From positions 310,001 to 374,000 of the forward strand of contig CM063106.1 of NCBI GenBank assembly GCA_031841125.1: DNA of 64,000 bases. Direction: 5' to 3'. Shown in pieces: positions 33,305 to 41,738 of this stretch. Below the pieces are notes generated by a model, which was not told the origin of the DNA, searched no databases, and saw nothing but the letters and a program-made list of their open reading frames with translations. Each line of letters begins with the position of its first letter. The first letter of the stretch is position 1. A program made the position numbers and the translations under genes. This stretch comes from Acanthococcus lagerstroemiae. Its lineage: Eukaryota > Arthropoda > Insecta > Hemiptera > Eriococcidae.

Positions 33305-34270
33305 TGTGTTATTCAGACGAAGATTACCGTGCTTTCAAAAATTCAATCGGATAATTAGACGAGAATCTAGGAATACTTTTGAAAAATTGGGATTTTGACC
33401 GTTTTAAGGTGATATGAGGGTTGAAAATGGACTATGGGGGTACATAAATGGGTAAGAAATTATATTCAGGTATAAAGACCACATTAAATCAGTTGTGAAT
33501 GTAATAACAAGGCATTTTGAGCTCGTTTTGAAAATTTCAAATTTTCAACTCCCCAATAATTTCTGAAGAGAGACAGTTACAGCCGCCAAATTTTGACAAA
33601 GTGTGAAAAAGTTCGATTTAAAACAATTATAAAAAGTTCAAGTTCAAAAAAGAATTAGGGGGGACAAAATTTTGTGGCTCCCCTCCTAATTAGGGTTCCG
33701 TAATTTTTTATAGCCTAAAACCTATTCCGGATTCATACGAACACATCCAGAAAGTTCGAACCCCCCAGCTCTTACAGTTCAGCCGCCAACATCGAAAAAA
33801 CAAATACACAAACAGACATACATTCACTTTTATATAGTAGATGAATGTTCGTCTGTTGGTTTGTTGGAGGTTGGCAGGAGGCTATAAAAGATTTCGGTAC
33901 CCCAATTAGGAGGGGGGCCACAAAATTTTGTCCCCTATGGGTCTCCTAATTGTTTTTTTCCAACTTGAACTTTTCGGAATTGTTTTACATTGAATTTCTT
34001 CACATTTTGTTAAAATTTGGTAGCTGTAACTGTCTCCCTTCAGAAATTATTGGGGGGTTGAAAATCTGAAATTTCCAAAATGAGCTCAAAATGCCTTCTT
34101 CTCAAATGCACATGGATTTAATGCGACCATAACATGTTTGGATATTGTTTCGTACTCATTTATTTACCACACCTAAAATTTCAGTTTTTGAAAACCATGT
34201 TCAGCATTCCTTCTAATTATCCGATTGAATTTTTGAAAACACCAACATTTTCCTCTGAATAACACAAATA
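33305..34270. mobile_element. Palindromic element of about 0.95 kb
   Basis: CAAAAATTCAATCGGATAAT at the left (33337) faces its complement near 34212-34235, and TTTGTGTTATTCAG just outside the left end is matched inverted near 34250-34266. Inner pairs continue: ACAAAATTTTGTGGC (33665) with GCCACAAAATTTTGT (33916), AATTAGG blocks, CAAATTTTGAC with its counterpart, and GAGACAGTTACAG (33570) with CTGTAACTGTCTC (34024). The two arms meet near 33835-33850 around a short loop. No transposase frame. Length and design resemble the 806-2211 foldback, but the sequence differs. Target duplication not determined. Confidence 0.65.
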
Positions 34271-34447
34271 TGAAGCAGTAAACTGCAAATAGATCAGCGC
34301 CCTCCATCTGAACGCAATGAGAGTTGAAGCTATTTGCAGCTGTAAATTTCCGTAAATTTCAGTACTGTTTCTGAGGGAACATACAAAAAGGAAGGTTACG
34401 AACAGAAACAACATTAAGTATAATAGGTAAACGCGCCTATTCTCCTA

Positions 34448-34449
<2 letters not shown>

Positions 34450-34482
<33 letters not shown>
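34450..34482. repeat. Poly-T run
   Basis: Thirty or more T in a row, possibly the poly-A tail of a minus-strand retroposed sequence lying to the left, none of which I could identify. Confidence 0.6.
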
Positions 34483-34483
<1 letters not shown>

Positions 34484-34559
34484 GCAAACTATTAGTTAAA
34501 ACTGCAAGTAAAAATGTGTACTGCGTCTCATAATCAAAAGCTCTCTTCTCTAATATGTA

Positions 34560-35335
34560 TAAAAGTGTTAGTTTAAGTGTGGGTAGGTGTGTGTGTTTGT
34601 TTGCAGTTGGCGGGTGAATCATAAGAGCTGATGGTAGATGCGGATACCGGAGAGGAGGGTGGTGGGGTCCGAACCCCTTCTATCAAAAGATCTAAATACC
34701 TATATGTGGTATCAATTCCAGCGATGGAGTTTCCAATTGGCACATTAGGCAAACGCCTACGGTGACAGATTTCTAGGGACGGCAAATTTTTGTATAAAAA
34801 CAGCGGGAAAAAGGAAGGAAATTTGGAAACAGTGAAAAAGAAGAAGAGGCAGGCAAAAAAAAAAAGGAAACCGTTGCAGAAAACATAACTGGGAAATAAT
34901 TATCAATTTTTGACCTGCAGCTCATGAGGAGGATATGAAGTGAGTGAGGGAGACCTTTTGTTAAATGCCTATAGCGGCTTTTGGCTTCTAAATCCCTAGC
35001 TGGTTACAAAGAACGTAAGCAAAAAGTGAAGTCCATAAGACATTAAAAAAGAAGAAGAAGTGAAGTAACCACTCGCTTATCGGTCGCATTAGCAGCTGAT
35101 GCCGTCAGTGCGGGAAGGTTGGAAGGAGGAAAACTGCAAGTTTTCAGACAAGAAAAGATCACGGATGCGAGCCACAGGGAATCGTTGGAAGGAAGATGGG
35201 AAAGCGGTTTGCTATAAAGGTAAGAGGAAGGGACTAACTCAGTTAACCCAACACCCTTTAGCCAGCTCACCTTAGCCAACTCACTTGAGCCCATAGTCTA
35301 GATGAGCCGCGTAGCGGGTCAGCTATTATGTATAT
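34560..35335 (+). other. Spacer, possible Helitron 3' end at the right
   Basis: Mostly anonymous DNA with a TG-rich tract at 34575-34605. Near the right end, AGCCAACTCACTTGAGCCCA (35272) matches AGCCAACTCACTTAAGCCCA at 9259 and 54136. It is followed by GAGCCGCGTAGCGGGTCAGC (35305), a small CCGC/GCGG stem close to the edge. This layout is like Helitron 3' ends, but the terminal CTRR is not clear. Confidence 0.3.
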
Positions 35336-35594
35336 ATAGTTAATTGTGGGGGAGCCTCAATTCCACATTAACCTGTTATACGCGTTTGCCTGAGTGTAAC
35401 TTTGCGAATTTAGAGAGGAGGTCAAAAAAATGTAATGGGTGCCTGGGTTCACCCCTCCCTCTAGCTACGCGGTTGAACGTCTCATTGCAAAGAGGAGGTT
35501 CACGTCTCATTGCAAAGAGGAGGTTCCGGCTACATGTCCTCACCGCGAACGAAATGACAAAGAGGCTGCTGATGTTGCATTCAGTTATTGTAGA
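35336..35594. other. Spacer with a short tandem repeat
   Basis: GTCTCATTGCAAAGAGGAGG occurs twice in a row (35478 and 35503). Nothing else recognised. Confidence 0.5.
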
Positions 35595-35602
35595 GACTAG
35601 AG

Positions 35603-36354
35603 ACAGGGATGGTAACCAAAACCAAAACCAAAAACCAATACCAAAATAGTTTTATATTGGTTTCTAACAAAACCAGAACCAATCTATACTTGAGAATTGT
35701 TCTCTGAACAAATCCAAAACCAATATTTAAATGATGGTCCAAATACCAATATCAATACCAGCTGGAAAATATATTGTTCATTTCCAAAACCAAATTAATT
35801 TTTGAAATCGGTTTTGGTTTTTTTTCCCCCTTTGTCTCTTGTCTGGTTATCTGTACCGGTCTTTTGCGTTCTGCAATCTGCAGCATTTACAGTTGGCAGC
35901 AACGCTTGACGCCAAAGCGATTCTGAGATTGATCCACAATTCCACAGGCAAAGAACCTTCAAAATAGATTCATGTAAGGGACTTTTTCTACGAGATATCG
36001 AGAATCGATAAATCAATCAGTGCAAGACTGCACTGCAACGCCGTTTCGCCGTTATCAATTTTCGTTCCGAGCTTCCAAGTTGAAATTAAGTCCAACATTT
36101 GGTATAGTCAATGAATTTTTTGAGAAAGAAACAAAAAACCAAAATTGTAAAATTATATATATATATATATATATATATTTCTTTTTTTTGCGAACAATAC
36201 CGTAAACCAATATGCACTTCCAAATTATTTTTTAGAAACAAAACCAAAAACCAAATTACTTTTTTAAACTGGGAGCAATATCTGTATAAAATTATATTGC
36301 TCAAAATCAAAACCGAAACCAAAACTTCGAAGTTATTCGGTTTTACCATCCCTG
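35603..36354. mobile_element. 752-bp hAT-like element packed with AACCAAAACC words
   Basis: Ends CAGGGATGGTAACC and, inverted, CAGGGATGGTAAAACC. ACTAGAGA is repeated exactly on both sides (35595-35602, 36355-36362), a textbook hAT 8-bp duplication. Both terminal regions are crowded with AACCAA/AAAACC words, mainly on the plus strand, interrupted by an (AT)n microsatellite (36155-36178). It encodes no transposase. The motif density is what subterminal transposase-binding repeats look like in hAT elements. Confidence 0.85.
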
Positions 36355-36362
36355 ACTAGAGA

Positions 36363-36572
36363 GATTTTCAAGTTTTATATCTAATCCATTATGCTACTAA
36401 TAAATTTTACACAGTACATCAATGCCATCTTGTGAAATTTCTATTACTAATGAGCTAACTCACTCCACTAATCCGAAGAAAAAAAAATGTATAGAATGAT
36501 GAATTTTCATGTACCGTCTACATATTGCAACAATTATATTATGATGAAACACGATCAGCCGATAGTTATCAG
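36363..36572. other. Spacer, no feature
   Basis: AT-rich DNA before the candidate exons. It may be intron if they are real. Confidence 0.3.
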
Positions 36573-36887
36573 TAACTTTTGCATCTTCAAAACATGCCCC
36601 ATTATCTACGCATGATATTAGTTTGTACGTACCGTTTTGCACCACATTAGTCTTCACCAGCCAAACAATTGATTCGACTATCAGAAAAAATGTTTCACTG
36701 TGGCGATTGTAAGTCTTCCTTTTTCTCACAAATTTTATTGATTCTAATAGAGATGGTTGTTTTCAGGTGGAAACAAGCTGCTGAAACTGAAATGGCGATT
36801 CAGATCAATGAACCATATCGTAATTCTTACGTGACGTCTAGACACGGGTCATTATACGACCAAACTCCCATTATCAGTTTGTACTAG
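36573..36887 (+). CDS. Candidate last two exons of a host gene
   Basis: A frame open from about 36566 runs to CTGTGGCGATT and meets a strong donor (GTAAGT at 36709). A 58-bp intron follows with a branch-like TTCTAAT, a T-rich tract and TTTTCAG ending at 36766. Reading continues in phase to a TAG at 36885. The second exon gives about 40 residues (WKQAAETEMAIQ at the start, QTPIISLY at the end). The first exon's true start is unclear: several AGs between 36572 and 36655 could be the acceptor. I do not recognise the protein. An opposite-strand 89-codon frame overlaps exon 1 and has no such splice support. Confidence 0.35.
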
Positions 36888-37140
36888 ATTCATTTGCGCA
36901 TAAGGTATGTACGTGCTTAGAGCGTACTCACCGTATTAAGGTTGATACAACCTTCTGGCAAATGGAAACACTTTTGAATGCGATATGACCAACTTATTGC
37001 CCCTGTTATTACGAATGCGTCTCCTCTGAATAAGGAAAATCTTTTCTAGTTTTAGACCTAGTCTGGTCTTGTAGGATACTAGGTATATTTTAAATCTTCA
37101 AACCATCGATCATTGTAAACCAATATGCACCTATACTGGT
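36888..37140. other. Spacer, no feature
   Basis: Nothing recognised. It could hold the 3' UTR of the candidate exons, but no AATAAA was seen close by. Confidence 0.3.
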
Positions 37141-37238
37141 TGTGGTAGTGGTGGTGGTGGTGGTGGTGGTGGTGGTGGTGGTGGTGGTGGTGGTAATAAT
37201 AATGATAATAATAATAATAATAATAATAATATATTTTA
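37141..37238. repeat. (GGT)n then (AAT)n microsatellites
   Basis: About 17 GGT repeats (37144-37194) followed directly by about a dozen AAT repeats. The histidine/tyrosine and valine/isoleucine frames here are artefacts of it. Confidence 0.95.
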
Positions 37239-37539
37239 ATAGAGATTACACAGAATATTACAACAACAAGCTGACCCCTCAATGGCCGAGCGAGGCCCAA
37301 ATAGGGGTCAGTGGTTTTGACTACTTCAGTGTAGGTTTAATTAATGAAAAAAGCGACGGTAACTGATCAAAATTTTTAACATATAAAATGACGACAAACT
37401 GAACTACTAGTGCTAGTTTTAGAATGGAAGAAAATCAAATGCAAAACTAAATTACTGAATATTATGGCTACACACCTACACTAATGCGGCATGAATAGCA
37501 TGTGTATTTAAAAAAAAAATTTTTTTAACAACGCATCCT

Positions 37540-37965
37540 CATAACAACGCATTAAAAATACAGAAGGATGTGACTAGTGAATTTAGACAACAGCAATCAC
37601 CAGCAACGGAGACAAAAAAGAATAATGATCGCGAAGGGAAAACGTACATAACGAAAAGAGACACGACGGTAACTGATTAAAATCTTTAAAACTTGAAATG
37701 AACGAATAAAATAATCATGGTACATTAAAATGATCACGATGAAATAACCGCGATAACGGGATACACTTAACAATGATTATACAACACCAATGGAAACAAA
37801 GTGAACAATGATCGAGTACACAATGAAAAGAAGAATTAAAATAATCATGATAAGGATATATACACTTCATAATGGTTATACAACACAAATGGAAACAAAA
37901 ATGAAATATGATTGCGAAGGAAAAAGTATATGACAAAAGGAGACGCGATGGTAACTGATCGAAAA
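37540..37965. repeat. Degenerate tandem repeat around ACAACACCAATGGAAACAAA
   Basis: Words of this kind occur at about 37588, 37779 and 37880, each followed by ATGATYGCGAAGG or ATGATCGAG. GACGGTAACTGAT-like words occur at 37353, 37665 and 37948. Units of roughly 100-300 bp have diverged. No coding signal. Confidence 0.45.
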
Positions 37966-37996
37966 AATTTTTAAGACTAGGGGGCTCCGCCCCTAG

Positions 37997-38240
37997 ACTC
38001 AACAATTAAACGTTCTTCTATTGTAGTTGCAACTGGATTGCAATGCAAGACACCGAACTTCTCAGCAACCTGTTCAATTAGGCTTCGCTGATTCATAGAG
38101 ATTGACACCTTGTTGCAATCAGATGTAATCTTAATTCCTAAAAATGAATTGACAGCACCTAAGTCAGAGCATCAGATGTCGTGTTAACGCGTCACATGAC
38201 GTGTTAACACGAAAACATCAGCGTAGTGTGCATCTAGCTT
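37997..38240 (-). pseudogene. Ty1/copia reverse transcriptase fragment
   Basis: On the minus strand, from the high-coordinate side, HYADVFVLT resembles the copia YVDD box with changes (YADV). After a frame break comes DLGAVNSFLGIKIT, the usual copia segment downstream of YVDD, then IEQVAEKFGV and NPVATTIEE, equivalent to the KKFGM...PVxTPM part. About 80 residues remain, and stops and frameshifts make it dead. The rest of the element is absent; it stops at GGGGCGGAGCCCC near 37985. A different part of a copia RT lies at 47600-47826. Confidence 0.65.
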
Positions 38241-38321
38241 TATCCCTCCTATGCAGTCTTGGCACAATTAGCCCCATGTATTTTCGTCGCACGGTGCATT
38301 TCGACCGTTGCCCAGGGCACA

Positions 38322-38560
38322 TGTGAAAGGTAAAGAATCAAAACTCACATTTGCCATTTTACTTCAAGGGCGCAAATAGACAGAATACTGTACACGGGTG
38401 CAGGAATATCTTTGCTGCGCCTGTGAATTTGCGATATGCATAGCATACTTCACCTTCACAGGCGCAGCAAGGATATTCCTGCACCCGTGTACAGTATTTT
38501 GCCTATGTTCGCCCTTGAAGTAAAATGACAAATGTAAGTTTTGATTCTTTACCCTTCATA
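38322..38560. repeat. Tight hairpin: two ~110-bp inverted arms, ~17-bp loop
   Basis: Arms 38322-38432 and 38450-38560 are inverted copies with roughly ten mismatches. They share GGTAAAGAATCAAAACT, TTACTTCAAGGGCG and ACTGTACACGGGTGCAGGAA in mirrored order. The short loop is unusual for a MITE (though long-arm MITEs exist) and would give an almost uninterrupted 110-bp RNA stem. No target duplication identified. Confidence 0.75.
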
Positions 38561-38569
38561 TGTAGACTG

Positions 38570-38769
38570 AATTCTCAATGAGCAAACAAAATTACATTTG
38601 GCAAAACGACGGTAAGAAAAAGCCTGACGAACAAAGGGCCAGATGTATGGATGATATATGCAAATTTTTGCAAAACAAACTATTTCACAGAGTCGCGGCT
38701 GACCGGTACGAATGGGCCAGACTGAGGGAGACGTATGCCCAAAACGTGGGCTTTCGCAGTTACGAATAA
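38570..38769 (+). pseudogene. LINE 3' end: RT C-terminal tail
   Basis: The frame ends in a DDICKFLQNKLFHRVAADRY-type segment with EWARLRETYAQNVGF, the C-terminal tail typical of RTE-like LINE RTs (WxxxxxxRxxWRxxxEAYxQxW). It ends at TAA (38767). The 3' sequence with ATCAATAAACG follows, perhaps the LINE's own end. Only the last ~60 residues remain. It begins right after the hairpin. Confidence 0.55.
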
Positions 38770-39360
38770 ATGTTCGATTGTTCGTAACTTAATGTTAACA
38801 TACTACAATGTATCAGTACCTGTATCAATAAACGTTAATAATTATAACTTTCACTTCAAATTTACCACACTTTTCGTAATCGGAATTTGAAGGTTAATGG
38901 GGATTCTCTGATCATACCCCTATTTTGATATTTTTCCGATACATTTCCATTTGTAATTATAAAGATAGTGGAATATCCCAGACCCCCTTGTAGAGGACGG
39001 TAATTTTTCACAGTAAGATACCTATATTAAACCTTTTAGCTCTTGCCTATTTGCTCGCATCGCTTCGACTTCGCCGCAAAAAATAAAAATAAAATAAGGA
39101 AAAATGAGATTTTTCCTGTCACACCCTGTATATGTATGTGTTGGTTTGTTATCAAAAATAATTGGGTGCCAGAAAGTATTTTCAAAAGCCGGGAACAGCA
39201 CATTTTCTTTTTTTCCTACTGAAATTTGCTACTGGATGTAACTGAAAATTCTATTTTTCGTGAAACAATAATTGTCCTTTTTTACCGTTGAAATTGATGA
39301 TTTTAATTGTACAGATTACAAACTCGAGGACAAAGCGTATAAGAGTACGGAGAATGTTTA
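38770..39360. other. Spacer, no feature
   Basis: LINE 3' remnant at the left, then anonymous AT-rich DNA. CACACCCTGTATATG near 39120 resembles the CAGGGTGT ends seen elsewhere, but no partner was found. Confidence 0.35.
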
Positions 39361-39615
39361 CTCGTTTTCGGCCAGCAACACGAATCCTAACGCCGAAGCC
39401 AATTCGATAAGTTTCGATGTGCCGTTCACGTCCGGTTGTGTTTCTAGTAATTCACCTCCATTCAGAGAGCATTCATCAAGCTCTTCAAGTTCGTTTTCAA
39501 AATCACGTATCGGCCAATTGTCAGCGTGGCCGTTTCCAAGAAGTAATCGATAGTACGCTATGACTTGGTGCTCGTAAGGACCAGTATTGCATCTTTCACA
39601 TACAGTGTTGCCGAA
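39361..39615 (-). other. Open frame without start codon, possible exon
   Basis: On the minus strand about 84 codons are open, from after a stop at 39616 to TAA at 39358-39360. The peptide is acidic, contains ENELEELDECSLNGGELL and ends LGFVLLAENE. It has no methionine, so it would have to be an internal or last exon or an element fragment. Its composition is protein-like and GC is higher than around it. No splice acceptor was convincing. Unrecognised. Confidence 0.25.
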
Positions 39616-39619
39616 TTAT

Positions 39620-40739
39620 CATAAGGTTCAATTTGACCAGTAACATCCCCGTAACGTTATCGGTAGAGAAAAAAATGTAAGACTGTATGGCGGAATGAAG
39701 CGAAGAGGTAAGCTCCCCCTTCTTCCGAGCTCTTGCAAATCTTGCCCTCTTCAATGACTACATATGTGAAGTTGCTTTGAACTTTACTGTAATTATTGGT
39801 AACATTACCGCTTTTGATAACACGCGGTACAGTGTAGTACAATAATGTAACTTAGCCTACAAGTTATACATTTCCTTATGTACATAATATTATCTTAATT
39901 TACATTATAGCCGGATGGCCAAAGTTGATACGATGCACTTTTGATGCCCTAAAATACATAGCATGCTGTAATTTTGTCTCATCTATATTTACGATTATGG
40001 CGATGATGATATCGCACCTTACAAAGGAACCTGTTGTACTTTGCACCATAGTATTCCCAAGAAAAGCAGTTTAAAAGTTTATTCTTTTATAAAATGAATC
40101 GTAATTATGATTTCCATCCAAATTGAATATTTTCGTTTCTGTAGATATTCGACTAATAATTTATAATTTTCGATTTTAAAATTTTCAAATCACAATCGGA
40201 TAGCCTTATTTGAGGAAAAAATGAAACTTATGACGGTGTTTCATTGTTTCAACATTATTTTTTCTTCGACATTCAACAGTTACATGATATGTATTTCAAA
40301 AATTATTCGGTAGGAGAAGGTGGGGAGTCCTGAGACAGTTTTTAGAAAAACGCTGTAAAATCAGTTTGAAGCAACATAGAAACCTGAAATCCCTTTTAGC
40401 AGGTAGATATACATGAGGACTACACATTGTATGAATATGTAGTTCCAATTAGTAGAACCAAAACAGTTGTGGAGTTTTAAAAAAAAAACTGTCATATTAC
40501 CCTCAAAAAGTTTCATCGGGAGCATTGAGACAGACCCTGGGGTCAAACGAAACAACACATTTAAATGCTGAAACATCGAGTGTAATAAGCTGAAAAATAA
40601 TACGTATAATACGGGACAATTTTAATGATTATCATAATAATTTTATCGAATATTAATATCTGGAGAAAAATCACTAACAAATGAGGAGTTATCTGTCAAA
40701 TATACTCTTGGGGTGCCTTGAAAGACAACAGGACATATA
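39620..40739. other. Non-coding stretch
   Basis: No gene, repeat or element ends recognised in this AT-rich kilobase. Confidence 0.4.
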
Positions 40740-40740
40740 A

Positions 40741-41290
40741 AGGGCGACTCAAAAGTAAGGTTCCCACTCGTTTTTACGTTGTTACTTTATTGTGAAAAAA
40801 TCAAGTACAGCACCTGAAAGAGCGCAAAAAATGCCACATGTTGAACATATAGTCACTGCCGCGTTTGATACATTTTTGCCATCTGTCTGGCATTTCTAAA
40901 ATTGCTTTTGTAAATTCAGACCCTCCTACTTGGCGCAACCATCTCTTCACCCATTGTATGACCTCGTCAGTTTCAAACCTCAAACCTCGTAAAACCTTCT
41001 TTAATAAACCAAAGATTCGAAAGTCAGCCGGTGCCAGGTCCAGTGCTGTACGGTGGGTGCTGTACGTGATCCCATTTGTAAGAGTGCCGAACGGCGGTGG
41101 AAATCGCCGCAGTATGCGGCCGCGCGTTGTCGTGATGAAACTCAATGTAACAACTTGGTAAACCTGGACAAATGGTTTTGATGTGCTGGTTGGTGTAGAC
41201 GAAGCAATGTGTCTACATACGTTGTGTTCGTTTAGACACAAAAATTGACACTTTTTAATACGGAGTGTTACACCAAGCAATTTTTGTCGT
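40741..41290 (-). pseudogene. mariner transposase C-terminal fragment
   Basis: On the minus strand the last ~65 residues read LAPADFRIFGLLKKVLRG, then RFETDEVIQWVKRWL and RWQKCIKRGSDYM. This is the C-terminal part of a mariner (IS630-Tc1-mariner) transposase around the third catalytic aspartate (PxD, here PAD). Upstream the frame shifts: the HDNARPH-type region is only partly readable near 41120-41150. The 3' end is followed by GGGCGACTCAAAAGTAAGGT (40742), likely the terminal repeat next to TATAAA. The N-terminal half and the other terminus are missing. Confidence 0.8.
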
Positions 41291-41729
41291 TCAATTTATT
41301 CTGTGGAGAACTCCTGTGTTCAGTGTTTTCTGTTTTATTTACCTGTAGGGTAACACTGGTTGTGTTAACACCAGTGTTAAAAATTTTAACCCTGCTCCCA
41401 GAGTAGGGTTGAGTTTGGTGTCGTTTGGTGTCATGGTGTATTTTTGTAGTGTTGGCTGAATGTTTATGTTTTGTTCAATTTAATCACTACAAACCCAACA
41501 CTTTTGTGTACATGTGATGTCATTTCAGTGTTACATCGAGTTAACCTAACGTAAGTGTTACACCAAGTTAACCCTAGCCCAATGCTGTGAAGCTAAACGA
41601 ACACGGCTATAGTCGAAGGAATTGATTCTTTTGTGCGAATGAATGAATTCAGTCAACAACAGACCGCTGACACTGAAGAACAATGTGAGACCAACCTTGC
41701 CAGCTGAGCATATTGTTGGGAGATGTGGT
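41291..41729. other. Spacer rich in GTTAACAC / AGTGTTAC words
   Basis: AACACTGGTTGTGTTAACACCAGTGTT-type inverted words (41352-41382, shown here only in outline) and three AGTGTTACA(C/T)C words (41264, 41528, 41553). They may be remains of another small transposon. No gene. Confidence 0.35.
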
Positions 41730-41738
41730 TACACTGCC

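Noticed and set aside
35295..35335. Certain Helitron 3' terminus
   Set aside because: The hairpin-like GCCGCGTAGCGG is present but the stem is only 4-5 bp and the final CTRR cannot be placed; kept as a possibility only.
36460..36729. 89-codon minus-strand frame opposite the candidate exon
   Set aside because: No splice or start support, while the plus strand has a strong donor, branch-like site and acceptor. Only one strand is likely real.
37079..37366. Poly-histidine and poly-valine frames
   Set aside because: Translation of the (GGT)n(AAT)n microsatellite in both directions.
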